From G963677445 sp963677445 (GTDB lineage: Bacteria; Bacteroidota; Ignavibacteria; Ignavibacteriales; Melioribacteraceae): DNA of 64,000 nucleotides. The position numbers and the translations under genes are program-made. The notes beneath the pieces are model-generated. The model made no database searches. It was not told the origin of the DNA and saw nothing but the letters and a program-made list of their open reading frames with translations. Of this stretch, positions 10,786 through 21,100 are shown piece after piece. Positions within the stretch are counted from its first letter, which is position 1. Every line of letters begins with the position of its first letter. The stretch is from NCBI GenBank assembly GCA_963677445.2, contig CAXXGF010000012.1:28850-92849 (forward strand), given 5' to 3'.

Positions 10786-12094
10786 TGTTTTCCTCCTTAT
10801 CGGATAAGTGGAATTTGGTGGAATTTATATCTTTATGAAAGTTGACTGGCAATAACAGAGTAAAGGTAGCGCCACCCGATTCATTGTTCCTTACACTGAT
10901 ATTGCCTTCGTGTGATGTCACAATGCCGTGAGTGATCGCGAGCCCGAGACCGGTTCCTTCACCAACATCCTTGGTTGTAAAAAATGGTTCAAATATTCTG
11001 TCTTTTATAGAATCATCTATTCCTGTTCCCGTATCGGCAATTTCAATTTCTACAAAGTTTCCATTTCTGTTTTCAACAAGATTTGTGGTTATTGTTATAA
11101 TTTTCAAATCCTTTTCGGCTCTTTTTTCAACAGAGTCAATAGCGTTCGTTAAAAGATTCATGAAAACCTGGTTGAGTTTTGCCGGGTAACAGTATATTTT
11201 TGGAATATCTCCGTAATTCTTTACAATATTTATATTATTTTTTATTCTGTGGACCAGAAGGCTTAAAGTGGAATCAAGATTGTAATGAATGCTTGAATAA
11301 CTCACAGAGTCATCATCCAGTCTGCTGAATGTCTGAAGACTGCGAACAATATTTGCTGTTCTGTTACTGCCGTTTTCAATATTTTTTATCAATATTCCCA
11401 CACCCATTTTCAGTTCATCGTACTGGATTTCTTCCTTAAACAGTATAATTTTTTTCAGCATCGATTCTAAATTGTTTTTATCGATTTCTTCCTGAAGATC
11501 AAGAAGCTCAAGCAGCTTCTTTAATAATTTTTTAAGTCCGATGGCGCTGGAATTTATAGCATTTACAGGGTTATTGATCTCATGCGCGATTCCGGCGGTA
11601 AGAACACCGAGAGAGGCCATTTTTTCAGATTGAACCAGCTGAGTCTGCGCCGATTGCAGTTTTTCCAGAGTCTGCTCAAGATAACAGTTTTTATTAGCGA
11701 GTTCTTTCTGATAATGTCTTAATCTTAAGTGGTTTTCCACTCTCGCCAAAACTTCTTCGACCTGAAAAGGTTTTGTTATATAATCGATTCCTCCAACCTG
11801 AAAAGCTTTGATTTTATCTGATGTTTCATCTTTCGCGCTCAAAAACACTACCGGAATATCCCGGAGTTTAATATCAGCTTTAATTCTCCTGCACACCTCA
11901 TAACCATCCATACCGGGCATCATAATATCGAGTAAAAAGAGGTCAGGGGGATCAGCCGCGGCTGCTTTTAACGCCATTTCACCCTGTGGAAAAGGACGGA
12001 CTTCAAAATTCTGACTTAGAAGCATATTCTCCAGCAAATCAAGATTTTCCGGAATATCATCAATAATCATGATGTTGCCCGTAATTCTATCCAT
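10778..12094 (-). CDS. Receiver-histidine kinase (REC-HisKA-HATPase)
   Basis: 438 residues with no membrane segment. The receiver spans 6-122 (D56 in LLDIMMPGMDG, KPF at 108-110). A coiled coil (about 125-160) leads into HisKA of the SLGVLTAGIAHEINNP type with H171. HATPase occupies about 285-425 (EGTGLGLAITHGIV). The start at 12094 overlaps the upstream kinase stop by eight bases. The HisKA subtype differs from the hybrid kinases around it, so this is a different lineage recruited into the operon and not a local duplicate. It probably relays phosphate from the receiver-bearing membrane kinase just upstream. That partnership is inferred from coupling. Confidence 0.9.
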   Translation of the reverse strand: MDRITGNIMIIDDIPENLDLLENMLLSQNFEVRPFPQGEMALKAAAADPPDLFLLDIMMPGMDGYEVCRRIKADIKLRDIPVVFLSAKDETSDKIKAFQVGGIDYITKPFQVEEVLARVENHLRLRHYQKELANKNCYLEQTLEKLQSAQTQLVQSEKMASLGVLTAGIAHEINNPVNAINSSAIGLKKLLKKLLELLDLQEEIDKNNLESMLKKIILFKEEIQYDELKMGVGILIKNIENGSNRTANIVRSLQTFSRLDDDSVSYSSIHYNLDSTLSLLVHRIKNNINIVKNYGDIPKIYCYPAKLNQVFMNLLTNAIDSVEKRAEKDLKIITITTNLVENRNGNFVEIEIADTGTGIDDSIKDRIFEPFFTTKDVGEGTGLGLAITHGIVTSHEGNISVRNNESGGATFTLLLPVNFHKDINSTKFHLSDKEENNE

Positions 12095-14669
12095 CTGAAT
12101 TATCCTGTGATTTGTTTAGCAGTTCGAGAATTTTTTCAAATTTATATGAGTTAGCCAATTCAATAAGCATTTTTTTATTCTCATGGTTTTTTGTGTTTAT
12201 TGACTCAAGCAATTCAATAAGTCTTTTTTTATAGCCGGTTTCAATAGCCTTTTTTATATTCTCAATCAGGTTTTTATTCTGCTCATTTAAAACAGAAAGT
12301 AATGATTTTTCATCAAACTTCAAACCGGCAGTATTAGTCTTTGCACGGTTTTTATATTCATATTTTACCGATGAGTTATTTTTTATCGCTTCAAAAAGCT
12401 CAAACTCACTTATCGGTTTACGAACAATATCGTTAGCGCCGGCCGAGAGCACTTTTTCCCGGTCCTCATCCAGCACACTCGCGGTGACCGCGACAATGGG
12501 AATTTGTTTACCCTTCGGTGTCATTCTTATAATCCTTGTAGCTTCAAACCCGTCCATTTCGGGCATTACCATATCCATTAATATCAGGTCCGGTCGCCAT
12601 TTATTAAAAAGTTCAACCGCTTCATAGCCGTTGATCGCTTCACTAACGATGAATCCAACCGATTTAAGAAAAAAGGATAAAAGGCGTCGGTTCGTATCCC
12701 TGTCATCGGCTATAAGAATTTTAAATTCTTTTTCGGAAATTATTTTTTTTACCTTCTTTTCAACCTTCTCTTTCTTTTCTCTTACTCCGGAGCCGTTTTC
12801 AGCCCGGAACTTAAACCGGAATAAAGTTCCTTTCCCTACCTTGCTGTTTACATCCAGAGTTCCCCCCAGAAGATTGGTATATTCCTTGCAAATAGAAAGC
12901 CCCAGCCCGGTGCCTTCCTGAAATTTCAGGTTTCTTACCTGTTCAAAATATTTAAATATATTTTCCAGCTCCTCTTCCGGAATGCCAATGCCTGTATCCT
13001 CAACTTCAATTTTAATATCGGAATTATTATAGGCAGACTGAACCGATGAAACCCTCAGACTCACTTCTCCTGACGAGGTGAATTTCACAGCATTACCGAG
13101 CAGATTAATAATTATCTGCCTTATCTTTTTTTCATCCGAGATGATAAATTCCGGCGTCGTTTTCCCGATTTCAAAATTCAGTTTTAATTGTTTTGACTCA
13201 CATTTTCCCTGAAACATTTTTTCCAGATCGGTGAGTAATAACCTGAAATCAAATTCTTTGCTCTCCGGTTTAGTTTTTCCCGATTCAATCTTGGACATTT
13301 CCAAAACATCATTTATAAGCTCTCGCAGGTGTTGGCCGCTGCGGTTGATGATCTTAAGATTTTTTTCGAAATTTTCATTAAGGTTATCTTCTCTAAGTAG
13401 AATCTGGGTGAAACCAAGAATGGCATTTAACGGAGTTCGTAATTCATGCGACATATTAGCGAGGAAAAGGCTTTTAGCCTGATTTGCCGCTTCAGCAGCT
13501 TTCCTGGCGTTCTTCAGTTCTTCCTCATGTCTTTTCCTTTCGGTGATATCTTCTTTAACAGCAATGAAATTTGTTATTGTATTTTCCTCAGAAATAATCG
13601 GGGCTATTGAGATGCTCTCCCAGAAAATTTCACCATTTTTCTTTTTGTTTATCAGGTCGCCATGCCAGGTTTTGCCCGATATAATTGTTTCCCAGAGTTC
13701 TTTATATACTGAATCAGGCAAGCCGGGAGCTTTTAATATTCTGGGATTTTTGCCGAAAGCTTCCTCCGATGAATACCCGGTGAATTTTTCAAAATTGGGA
13801 TTTACATATTCAATATTTCCATCATTATCTGTAATTACAATATTTACCGGGCTTTGTTCAACTGCCACAGTAAGTTTTTTTAATTCGGCGGTTCTAATTC
13901 TTACTTTTTCTTCAAGTTGTTCATTAAGAGCTTCTGTTTTTTTTATTGCCTGATCTCTTTCTTTCTGTCTGTTTTGAATTACCGCGAACATGTCATTGAT
14001 GCTGTGATATAGCTCCTCTATTTCTCCCGTCCCCCTGGGGGTCAGCCGGATGCCATATTCTCTTTTATTCGTAACAGCTTTTGTCGCTCCGGCAAGTTCG
14101 AGTACAGGTTCTGAAATAATTTTATGGAATTTTTTTGCCAGAAAATAATTCACCCCAATCAGGATTGAAATTAAAACGATAAGAGTAATAATATCAGTAT
14201 ATATTTTTCCCGCGAGCCGGTCTGTCGAAAATTTCAAATATATATGCCCCAGGTAATTGTTCTCAAATATTACGGGAGAGTAGGAATGCAGATAACCATT
14301 TTCAATAAAAGTATCATTTTGATTACGGAAAACATATTGCGGTTTGTTGAGGGAATCTCTCTCAAAAGAAGCAAAAATTTGTTTCTCTTTATTATAAACA
14401 GCGGCATTAACAACTGAGGGCAGTTTTCGCAGCGTATATAAAACCTCTTTTGCTTCATCCGGGTAATTGAAGGTCAGCGACGGTATGCAGTATTCCGCGA
14501 TAAGAGAGGAGTTGACTCTGGCATTTGAGATCATATCATCGCGGAAAGTTTTAATATCAATAATCAGGTTAACACTCAATGCCAAAAAAACAGCAGCTGA
14601 AGTTATGCCCATTACCAGCAGGACAATTTTCTTTTTTAGTGATGATTTATGCTGTTTTCTGCCACTCAA
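12087..14669 (-). CDS. CHASE8-HAMP-PAS hybrid histidine kinase with one receiver
   Basis: 860 residues starting from a TTG at 14669 with a GGAGAT site upstream. TM1 (about 15-37), a CHASE8-like periplasmic region (LIAEYCIPSL, AAVYNKEKQIFASF), TM2 (about 157-177), HAMP, PAS (about 262-385, EYVNPNFEKFTGYS), HisKA (SHELRTP, histidine about 405), HATPase (GTGLGLSICKE) and a C-terminal receiver (LILMDMVMPEMDG about 704, RKPISEFE). About 85 helical residues follow, as is usual for the EvgS/BarA type. The periplasmic part is homologous to that of the kinase at 5078-9400. CHASE8 sensors are classic partners of YfiR-type periplasmic proteins, and such a gene lies 53 bases upstream. Confidence 0.9.
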   Translation of the reverse strand: MSGRKQHKSSLKKKIVLLVMGITSAAVFLALSVNLIIDIKTFRDDMISNARVNSSLIAEYCIPSLTFNYPDEAKEVLYTLRKLPSVVNAAVYNKEKQIFASFERDSLNKPQYVFRNQNDTFIENGYLHSYSPVIFENNYLGHIYLKFSTDRLAGKIYTDIITLIVLISILIGVNYFLAKKFHKIISEPVLELAGATKAVTNKREYGIRLTPRGTGEIEELYHSINDMFAVIQNRQKERDQAIKKTEALNEQLEEKVRIRTAELKKLTVAVEQSPVNIVITDNDGNIEYVNPNFEKFTGYSSEEAFGKNPRILKAPGLPDSVYKELWETIISGKTWHGDLINKKKNGEIFWESISIAPIISEENTITNFIAVKEDITERKRHEEELKNARKAAEAANQAKSLFLANMSHELRTPLNAILGFTQILLREDNLNENFEKNLKIINRSGQHLRELINDVLEMSKIESGKTKPESKEFDFRLLLTDLEKMFQGKCESKQLKLNFEIGKTTPEFIISDEKKIRQIIINLLGNAVKFTSSGEVSLRVSSVQSAYNNSDIKIEVEDTGIGIPEEELENIFKYFEQVRNLKFQEGTGLGLSICKEYTNLLGGTLDVNSKVGKGTLFRFKFRAENGSGVREKKEKVEKKVKKIISEKEFKILIADDRDTNRRLLSFFLKSVGFIVSEAINGYEAVELFNKWRPDLILMDMVMPEMDGFEATRIIRMTPKGKQIPIVAVTASVLDEDREKVLSAGANDIVRKPISEFELFEAIKNNSSVKYEYKNRAKTNTAGLKFDEKSLLSVLNEQNKNLIENIKKAIETGYKKRLIELLESINTKNHENKKMLIELANSYKFEKILELLNKSQDNSDG

Positions 14670-14722
14670 TTTAATCTCCGGCTACTTATTTATGGTGATT
14701 AATGAAATATGTGATTGATAAA

Positions 14723-15241
14723 TTATTGATATAATCGATACGCGAGATTAAGGAAATTCGATTTGGAAATAATTCCGGCCTCTTCAAGTTTTTTAACATT
14801 AATTTCGAATTTGATTTTCCCCTCTTTTTTGATAAAATTTATGGACGCCCCATCCTGACATCCGCCCTCTTCATTGCTTATTATCAATACGGCTCTATCG
14901 CTCAGCTTATCGGAAATATCGGCAATGCTGGTTTCTGAATCTGGTGAGACGTATAAAATATTTATGTTTTCTGAATTTCCCATGTTTTCAATTTTTCTTA
15001 CAACAGCAGGTTTGCCTCTCAGAGTTTTTCTGTCTGTGATTTTTTGTAATGCCTCGGCAATATTTGTATTACCAACAACTCCAATCACAAAGGTATCCAT
15101 TTCACTTTCTTCCGGCCATTTCAGGAATTTTGTGAAATTGTAGATAAGAACCGCCTTTATATCGGCTTCCCTTCCCGATTCCTGGGGTAAAGATTCAAGG
15201 AAAAAGGCAAAAAAAACAAAAATTAAAAGTATTCTTTTCAT
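14723..15241 (-). CDS. YfiR/DUF4154-family periplasmic protein
   Basis: A 172-residue exported protein with signal peptide MKRILLIFVFFAFFLESLPQ. The mature part has the family hallmarks: KAVLIYNFTKFLKWPE near the N-terminus, GKPAVVRKI, ILYVSPDSE, a GGCQDGASINFI stretch and a final SNFLNLAYRLYQ. In Pseudomonas, YfiR binds the periplasmic side of a CHASE8-type membrane sensor and holds it inactive. Here it sits between a TonB receptor and a CHASE8-like kinase. The ATG at 15241 gives a clean signal peptide, whereas the in-frame TTG at 15250 would only add three residues. Confidence 0.88.
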   Translation of the reverse strand: MKRILLIFVFFAFFLESLPQESGREADIKAVLIYNFTKFLKWPEESEMDTFVIGVVGNTNIAEALQKITDRKTLRGKPAVVRKIENMGNSENINILYVSPDSETSIADISDKLSDRAVLIISNEEGGCQDGASINFIKKEGKIKFEINVKKLEEAGIISKSNFLNLAYRLYQ

Positions 15242-15246
15242 GCTTA

Positions 15247-17238
15247 TCAATTTGAAAATAAATTGTATTCAATTTTCAACATAAAAAATCGCTGTGGCTG
15301 TCTGTATCTGTCGGGAGGCCTGTTTGATGTATGGTAATATTCAACATCAGCCAGGTTATCAATAAAAAATCTGAAATTGAATCCTTTAATATTCTCCACA
15401 GAACAATAGAGATTAGTAACAAAAGCCGCCTCAATAATATTATCATTGGTAGCGGCTATAAGCCGGGGATTGATTCTTTCACCCGAATAGTTGTTCCTGA
15501 TGCCCAGAAGAAGATTCTTCATTATTTTGTATTCCAAACCGAAATTGGCTGTATGTTTCGCGATTTCAGGCAGGAGCGCGGAGTTGTCATCAACAGAATA
15601 ATTCCAGGTATAATTAATAAAAACAGCCAGGGGGTCTTTCCTGAAATCGGCCTGTAATTCAAGTCCCTCGACTGTAATGCTTCCGTGATTATCCCATTTC
15701 CAACCGGAAGAATTATAAACCTGTGTCAGTTTCTCATCCATTACATTTCTGTAAAATGAGGCGTCCAGAAGTAAAAATCCCGCGGGTGAATAAGAAAAAG
15801 AGAATTCAAGGGATTTAAGTTCTTCCGGTTCCAGACCGGCATTGCCCAGTCCGCTTGTATAGTCCCACGGTTTTGGCGCCCGAAAAGCCTCGGCGTAGAG
15901 TAATTTCCCTGTAAATTTATCTTTGTTGAATATTAATCCGGCCCGTGGTGTAACAACCTGATCATAAACCGAGCTGTTGTCAAATCTAATTCCGGCGTAT
16001 AGATTAAAATACTTCAGGAATTTAATATTTGGCTGCAGATATAAGCTGAATAAAGAGTTGGTTTCCATATCAGGTTTATCAGGAGCAGGGGGATTAAGGT
16101 TGGATGAATTACTGTAACTTCGTGAAAATGAGGTCGCCAGTTTTTCAGATTCAAATATCGCGCCTCCGACCAGTGAGATATTTTCAAAAATATTCCAGGT
16201 TATCGTTTCTTCCGCTCCGGTCAGGCTGTTAGGTCTGTAATAACCTGAACGCAGAGTATCAAGCACATATCCAATGGTATTATCGAGAACGGTGGCGTCC
16301 CGGAAATATATTTTTGAATCGAGTGTAATATCATTATTAAGAGAATAATTTTTTTTAAGATAAAGATTCAGGAAACTGATATTCCATGATGAACCGTAAT
16401 CGAGGTAATCTGTGCCGACTGATTTATAATTTGTCGATCTTGACGCCATTTTCTTCTGATAATTTAAACCGAGTGTGAAATCTTTATAAACAGCTTTAAT
16501 ATCAATGCCAAAATCATCCTCGAAATTTTCAAGTTTTTCAGTCCAGTTATTATCTCCTGCATTTCCGGCAAGATCAGCCTTTTCACTCGTCTTATAAAAA
16601 CCGGACAGATTTACTCCAAGCTTTTCGGTTTCATCATAATAACCCCAGGAAAGGCTGCCATTATATGTATTGAAACTTCCGGCGGAGGAAGACAGCCGCA
16701 AACCCCTGCTGTTTTCCGGATCGCGGGTGATGATATTAATGATGCCTGATATCGCGTTTGTTCCATATAAAGCGGAAGCGGGCCCGTAAACAACCTCAAT
16801 CCTTTCAACATTTTCCAGATTAAACTGGGCTCCTCCGTAAAAACCGCCTGAGTTCAGTTCATTGATCTGTATTCCGTCAACAAGAACAAGAGTCAGATTA
16901 TTCTGGCAGGTGATACCCCTCTGGAAAATATAGCTGTTGAATCCGTTGATATTTCTAAACTGGAATCCCGGAAGATCCGAAAGAGCGTCTTCAAGGGTCA
17001 GGAAACCTCGTTTTTGAATCTGTTCTTTTGTTATTACCCTTACAGTCGCGGGCACATTTGAAATTTTAGTCAATGTTTTCGACGCGGTGATTACATCAAT
17101 GTTTGTCAGCTCCTGAATATCCATCTTGAGCAGAAGATCGATATTTTCCTCCTGCGCCCTGATAGAAATATTAAATAAGAAAAGAGAAAGAATAAATATT
17201 GATAAAAACTTCAAAATCTTTGGTATATTCCTATTCAA
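15247..17238 (-). CDS. TonB-dependent outer-membrane receptor
   Basis: 663 residues starting from a TTG at 17238 with GGAG ten bases upstream. A signal peptide is followed by a plug domain (about 55-170: VPATVRVITKEQIQKRG, LVDGIQINELN, IEVVYGPASALYGTNAISG) and a beta-barrel of roughly 490 residues ending in an aromatic C-terminal strand (FFMLKIEYNLFSN). There is no N-terminal carboxypeptidase-like domain, so it resembles vitamin B12 or siderophore-type receptors more than SusC. It heads the operon of periplasmic regulator and sensor kinases, so its ligand may be the signal those kinases read. The substrate cannot be named from sequence. Confidence 0.92.
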   Translation of the reverse strand: MNRNIPKILKFLSIFILSLFLFNISIRAQEENIDLLLKMDIQELTNIDVITASKTLTKISNVPATVRVITKEQIQKRGFLTLEDALSDLPGFQFRNINGFNSYIFQRGITCQNNLTLVLVDGIQINELNSGGFYGGAQFNLENVERIEVVYGPASALYGTNAISGIINIITRDPENSRGLRLSSSAGSFNTYNGSLSWGYYDETEKLGVNLSGFYKTSEKADLAGNAGDNNWTEKLENFEDDFGIDIKAVYKDFTLGLNYQKKMASRSTNYKSVGTDYLDYGSSWNISFLNLYLKKNYSLNNDITLDSKIYFRDATVLDNTIGYVLDTLRSGYYRPNSLTGAEETITWNIFENISLVGGAIFESEKLATSFSRSYSNSSNLNPPAPDKPDMETNSLFSLYLQPNIKFLKYFNLYAGIRFDNSSVYDQVVTPRAGLIFNKDKFTGKLLYAEAFRAPKPWDYTSGLGNAGLEPEELKSLEFSFSYSPAGFLLLDASFYRNVMDEKLTQVYNSSGWKWDNHGSITVEGLELQADFRKDPLAVFINYTWNYSVDDNSALLPEIAKHTANFGLEYKIMKNLLLGIRNNYSGERINPRLIAATNDNIIEAAFVTNLYCSVENIKGFNFRFFIDNLADVEYYHTSNRPPDRYRQPQRFFMLKIEYNLFSN

Positions 17239-17593
17239 TTTATATGTACTCCTTCGACTGTTCTCAAAATTTGGATATGTAAACCAACTAATTATTGCTC
17301 AACAAATTCTTCAGGAAAATATAAACTCTTAAGATTGACCATCAATTTATGTATATAATTAAAAATTATGTTATTATCAATAAAATATTTTACTCTGTTA
17401 AAAAGAATTTTCTGCTGTTTCATCGGAAGGAATATATAGTCTGTTTTTAATGTAAACCGGCAGTCAAGGCGGGCTTATTGTTTTTCTTTTTTTATATATT
17501 ATTTTCATAATCTGGACAAACCAGAACCAAAATGAATAATAAAAGAAATAATTATAAACTGCCAGAGCCAGAAGTGAAGAAACAAGGGGAATC

Positions 17594-17706
17594 ATGGGAC
17601 AAATGAGACTTTTGGTTTTTCCCTAATTACATGCTTGATTGATTGTCATTCCGGTTTTTTGCGTCCTTTACGAAAAGACCAGCCAAAGGCGGGCAGGCCG
17701 GAATCT
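17594..17706 (+). repeat. Dispersed repeat with ATTCCGG...CCGGAAT arms, copy 1
   Basis: About 113 bases match, as reverse complement, 53786-53904. Shared blocks include GACAAATG, GACTTTTGGTTTTTCC, TGATTGATTGTCATTCCGGT and GGCAGGCCGGAATCTA. The ATTCCGG and CCGGAAT arms could form a hairpin, like the REP-type elements common in environmental genomes. Confidence 0.75.
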
Positions 17707-17740
17707 AACGTCGAATTTTAATGCCAAACAGCAACAAAAT

Positions 17741-17780
17741 TTTGTCATTTTGCGTAGAATTTTAATGTTTACGGAGTATC
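17741..17780 (+). repeat. Copy of the TTTTGCGTAGAATTT intergenic repeat
   Basis: The core CATTTTGCGTAGAATTTTAA followed by TTTACGGAGTA matches copies near 28680 and 29083 on this strand, and 33179, 48537 and 48767 on the other. Confidence 0.65.
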
Positions 17781-18184
17781 CAGGGTCCTTCTTTCGAATG
17801 CGAGAAGGATAACAAGTACCTGTTCCATGAGTACGAGTACGATTATTTAAATCAATATAATCGATTCAATATTCTGCCATTAAAAGTGAGAAATTGGGTA
17901 ATAAGGTATCTTAACTGTATTGGTTCACTTTTCAAAAATGAAAACCGGGAGCAAAAAATGCCAAATGTGATTAATCCCACGTTAATTGAAGTGAATTATT
18001 TGTATAATCATTCAAAATAAGCTCTAAAAGAAATTGAATTTCCCCTCTTGTCTTGCCAGATACTGTAATCCATTTTTCCAATGATATTCCTATTTATGTA
18101 TAGTTTCTTGTCGCGGAATTATAATCGGCGCCATTGCGTGATTTGACGCGGATAAACTAATTATTAAATAAACAGGAGGCCAGG

Positions 18185-21100
18185 ATGAAACATAAATACC
18201 TGATTTTTTCCATTTTGATTGTATTTTTTTTGATGCCGCGGCAGTATATTTTAGCGGCGGCAGAACAATCTGTTCATCAAAAAATTGAACAGGCAAAGGA
18301 TAAACAGCAGCTTGAGCGTATTTTAAGATATTCTGATAATTACAGCAGTGATATATTCAAAAGCGGCAAAGCATTTGATTTCAGCGAATTAGACAAACCG
18401 ACTAAAGTTGAAAATCTTCTCATAAATGGCCAGAATCCTGCGCTTTTACCCTTTGGAAGTGAAGTTACAGTGACATTCGCGTTTGCCCCGGGAGGAGCGA
18501 TTTATGCTAAAATGTGGATTTTCTTTGATCTGAATGATAACGGCATTCCTGATGAGGGGGATTATCCTTTTTATCCTGACCCGATACATATGGTTGACGG
18601 CGATGAGGATGACGCCGATGGCATGGTAAATGGTTATTATGAATATCATCTGAAGAACAACATAAATGAAGGCCCCCCTGTAAGCGGCGTTACGGGGGTA
18701 GATATGATTTTTGTTGTAGATGATGATGTATATCTTATGACCGCGCTTGCCACAGTTGAACCAATTCCCTCAAATTCATCTGTCTCAGGAATGATCACTG
18801 AGCCGCCCGGAGTGGAAAACATTGTGGTTGCTGCTGTTACTCCGAATTATGACATGATGTATATAACATTAACCGACGAAAGCGGGAATTATTCTATCAA
18901 TGTTCCCGATAATACGGAAGCATTGTACTCGGTTATGGCATTTGACGCCCTGATGATACTGCCGCCGGGATACCTGCCTCCTCCTGCCGTTGTTGTAAAT
19001 ATTAATGGAACTATTTCCGGAATAGATTTTGTGTTTGGAGTCGCGCAATCGCATTTTACAGGTCAGGTATCCGATGCCTCGGGAGCGCCGATGGAAGGTG
19101 TGCTTGTCCGGGCCCGGCTGACAGAACAGCAGGGAATAGCGCCGGAACCATACGCCTATTCCGACGCTTCGGGAAATTATAACCTCGGTGTCGCCCGGGG
19201 CAGATGGGAGATATACATAGATCAATATTTCCTGCACAATCAATACCTGATACCATATAATATTGAGGATGTTTTTATTGAAAACGGCGCTACCCTGGAA
19301 GGCTTTGATTTTACACTTTATGAAGCCGGTCAGACTATTTCGGGAAATATTACCAAAGATAACGCCCCCAAAAAAAATATAGAAGTGATATGTTATAATG
19401 AGCGGGGACACGCGAGGGGAATAAGTTTCAGCAACGGAGAATATTTATTGAATGTCGCCGGGCAGTTTAATTATGATGTTGAAGTGCCTGAAGAATCTGT
19501 TCCTCCCGGTTATCTTCCCGATCCTTTCCATTACGAAAATGTTGCCGCGGGAGCAACAGGAATAAATTTTAACCTGTATTTATCTCCCACCAGAATTGAA
19601 GGTATTGTTGTAGATAGTCTTACAGGCCAGCCAATTGAGAATATTTATGTCTGGGCAGGCAACGAAACAGGATTGCAGAGTACTCAGACTAATGAACAGG
19701 GTTATTACATGATCGCTGTCCCGCCCGGGACCTGGAATGTGGAATCGGGTGGTTTTTACTGGGGCTATTTCCCTCGGCATTATGAGGTTACTGTGATCGA
19801 TAATCCGGTTCAGGTCAATTTTATGCTTATTCCTTTCATACCGGGATATGTGGCTGGTATGGTATTGAATAATACCGGTGAACCCCCGGGAAACGGAATG
19901 GTAGCAGGATTTAAGATCAACAATGGTGAGATAAATCATATTAACCAGACGAATTTAAATCCTGATGGCAGTTACATGCTTCCCATGCCTCCGGGTGAAT
20001 TTATTATTTATGCCAGCGCTCCCGGTTACGTGGGGGAATTTTATAATAACCAGGTAAATCCTTACATGGCCAACCCGGTTATTGTTAACGAAGGCCTTAC
20101 AACAGGCGATATTGATTTTACTCTTGATGAAGGGGGCAATATTGAAGGAGTGGTGACAAACGAATTTTCTGATCCGCTTGGGGATGCTCTTGTTTCTGTT
20201 TATCAGCCGGAAACAGGGTGGCCCCGGTATGAAATGAATACAGATGACCAGGGATATTATTTTATCTCGGGAATTGCTGAAGGAACCTATATTGTGAAAG
20301 CCGATCACTGGGAATACCAGACTGTGTGGTATAATCAGGCTATGCACGAGGATGAAGCGACACCGGTAAATATTATTCCGGGTTCTACATTAAGTGATAT
20401 TAACTTCCAGTTGCCCGCTGCCATGATGAATTTTGCCGATATTACTGTTACTGACGCCTCCTACGGCAGGGAAATGAAAACCCTTACTTTCGGCAGACAT
20501 TTTTCAGCTCATGATGGAATTGATGAACAGCTCGGTGAAAGTCCGCTGCCGCCGCCGCCACCTTTGGGAGCTTTTGACGCGCGCTTTATTCTTCCGACAC
20601 AGGATGCTTCACTTATTGATATACGGTTCGATCAGGAGGAATATGTTGTCTGGACTCTTCAGTTCCAGCCGGGACCGGGGGGTTACCCCATGTCCTTTTA
20701 TTGGGACCCGTCGCAGCTCCAGGATGGTTCTTATTACCTTACCGATCCCTATGGCGATCAGATTGTTTATATAAATATGCATGAGACAGATCATTATATA
20801 TTGGAAAATACAGATATTTCAATGCTGCTGATTGAATACAACTCCATGGTTCCGGGGCATGTTGATGTGAATTATGGCTGGAATATGATATCTGTTCCGG
20901 TGCTCGCGAACAATATGAATCCTCAAATGTTATTTCCCGAGGCGGCCTCCATGGCTTTTGGATTTCAGGATGGATATTATCCGGTTGATATGATGCAGAC
21001 AGGCGAAGGATACTGGTTGAAATTTGATTCGCCTCAGAGTTATCAACTTATGGGATTTAACGCCGCGGCTCCTGTCCCGGTTGAGGCGGGATGGAATATG

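Larger units (their letters stand above)
17239..18184. other. Gene-free stretch carrying dispersed repeats
   Basis: This 946-base divergent gap between the TonB receptor and the large secreted protein has no convincing coding frame. It holds a 113-base repeat copy (17594-17706), a copy of the TTTTGCGTAGAATTT repeat (17741-17780) and a segment starting TTCCATGAGTACGAG (about 17824-17893) that recurs near 25132. The promoters for both flanking genes must lie here, but none is clear. Confidence 0.6.

Noticed and set aside
15241..15250. TTG at 15250 as the start of the YfiR-like protein
   Set aside because: The ATG at 15241 gives a standard signal peptide start. The TTG adds only MIS, and neither has a better ribosome site.
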